NCBI GenBank assembly: GCA_029250885.1
Contig: JAQXEK010000001.1
Coordinates: 62,001-126,000, forward strand
Reading direction: 5' to 3'
Source of the DNA: Planctomycetota bacterium
Lineage (GTDB): Bacteria > Planctomycetota > UBA1135 > GCA-002686595
Length of the DNA: 64,000 bases
Made by a program: the position numbers and the translations under genes. Below the pieces are notes generated by a model. The model saw only the letters and a program-made list of their open reading frames with translations, was not told the origin of the DNA and did not search any database. Numbering within the stretch: the first letter of the stretch is position 1; each line of letters begins with the position of its first letter. This document shows, in pieces, positions 63,241 through 64,000 of this stretch.

Positions 63241-64000
63241 ACATCTATCCATGGATCGGCCTTGCGGTCGCTGTTTTGACCCTCTGGAAGTGCCAGGTCT
63301 TCACCAAGGTCATCTTGCCTGCCGCCGTAGGCCTGGTGGTGATCTGCCTCTGGCAGCTGGCCTGTGACCACTTCCTCTCCGACACGAACCCAACTCCAGG
63401 GCAGACCCTTGCCGCGATCTTCGAAATCGACGACAACGGCCGCCTCTGGAGCGACGCCGCGGCGAGTCTCTTCCGAGTGACCTGGGGCTTCTTCCTGGCA
63501 GCCCTCGTGGGGATCCCCTTGGGGCTCTGGGTCGGCTGGACCACCCGGGGCTTCCAGGCGCTAAACCCTATCATCCAGGCTCTTCGGCCGATCTCTCCGA
63601 TCGCGTGGATCCCCTTCGCGATCCTCTGGTTCGGCATCGGCGACGGCGCGGGAATCTTCCTGATCTTCTATGCCTCCTTCTTCCCGATTACCGTGGGCAC
63701 CATGGCCGCTGTACGCAACATCTCCATGGTGCACCAGCGCTCGGCGCTTAACTTTGGCCTGACGGGCTTTGAGCTGTTCCGCCGGGTCGTCCTGCCCGCC
63801 GCCCTGCCGCAGATCATCACGAGCATGCGCATCGCCCTGGGCGTCGCGTGGCTGGTCATCGTGGCGGCTGAGATGGTCGGCATGGACTCGGGCCTTGGCT
63901 ATCTGATCAACGATGCGCGCAACATGGGCCGTCGCTATGACCTGGTCGCCGCGACTATGGTGATCATCGGAGCCATTGGCATCGTGCTCGATCTCTTGAT
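63237..64000 (+). CDS. ABC transporter permease, SsuC/TauC type (partial)
   Basis: An open frame starts at ATG 63237 (overlapping the previous stop, ATGA) and runs to the window end, so the C-terminus is missing; 254 codons are visible. It begins MNIYPWIGLAVAVLTLW. Membrane helices include VILPAAVGLVVICLWQLA, WGFFLAALVGIPLGLWVG and VAWLVIVAAEMVGM. The segment QALRPISPIAWIPFAILWFGIGD is the family hallmark, and the EAA-type loop is ELFRRVVLPAALPQIITSMRIALG. It is the partner of the substrate-binding protein. The ATPase gene is expected just beyond the window. Confidence 0.92.
   Translation, partial: MNIYPWIGLAVAVLTLWKCQVFTKVILPAAVGLVVICLWQLACDHFLSDTNPTPGQTLAAIFEIDDNGRLWSDAAASLFRVTWGFFLAALVGIPLGLWVGWTTRGFQALNPIIQALRPISPIAWIPFAILWFGIGDGAGIFLIFYASFFPITVGTMAAVRNISMVHQRSALNFGLTGFELFRRVVLPAALPQIITSMRIALGVAWLVIVAAEMVGMDSGLGYLINDARNMGRRYDLVAATMVIIGAIGIVLDLL

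Overview
The window looks like chromosomal core DNA from a high-GC, Gram-negative-type bacterium, most probably a Planctomycetota member. That is an inference from gene content: a compact gspDEFGHIJ secretion operon, a two-gene ResB/CcsA cytochrome c maturation system, a DUF5916 outer-membrane protein, a GldA/GldF/GldG plus DUF4340 ABC system, an FHA-domain Ser/Thr kinase, many secreted proteins of unknown function, and mostly weak or absent Shine-Dalgarno sequences. I see no rRNA, tRNA, IS element, prophage or CRISPR array.

Layout. 1-7.7 kb: the end of sucD, then tatA, mobA, a polyprenyl synthase, a tandem-domain lipoprotein, resB, ccsA and folD, all on + and mostly overlapping or abutting. 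These serve export, molybdenum cofactor, quinone side chains, cytochrome c maturation and one-carbon metabolism. 7.9-12.8 kb: a rhomboid protease, two unknown proteins and serS. 12.9-20.9 kb: a minus-strand type II secretion/pseudopilus operon (D-E-F-G-H-I-J). 21.2-28 kb: a PTS IIA protein, a large membrane protein resembling a decayed MFS-spermidine synthase, a Sua5-phosphatase fusion, and an NtrB/NtrC-like pair. 28-35 kb: a DUF5916 protein, dnaK, a secreted asparaginase and a secreted unknown. 35.4-40.8 kb: a four-gene ABC/gliding-type operon. 40.8-43.6 kb: a minus-strand pair, a small beta-grasp-like protein ending in Gly-Gly plus a DUF4132 protein. 43.7-47.8 kb: an MrfA/MrfB-like DNA repair pair. 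47.8-55 kb: a minus-strand run of purN, a nucleoside phosphorylase, the FHA kinase, the PLP homeostasis protein and tilS. 55.3-59.6 kb: gap, pgk, rpe, accD. 59.6-61.8 kb: a methyltransferase (-) and panB (+). 62.1-64 kb: a NitT/TauT-type ABC transporter that runs off the end.

The most striking observation is in the last operon. The substrate-binding protein gene (62128-63240) has one in-frame TGA at 62287-62289. The reading frame stays open and protein-like on both sides. The TGA sits where, as I recall the family, homologues have cysteine. A stem-loop with its apical loop 21 nt after the TGA fits a bacterial SECIS element. I therefore call it a candidate selenoprotein. Its leader carries a 27-codon ORF whose stop overlaps a terminator-like hairpin, which suggests attenuation.

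Other items worth attention are the diglycine protein with DUF4132, a fused Sua5/YwlE-type arginine-phosphatase-like protein, a GAPDH with a histone-like lysine tail, and two matching dyads exactly 40 bp apart upstream of dnaK.
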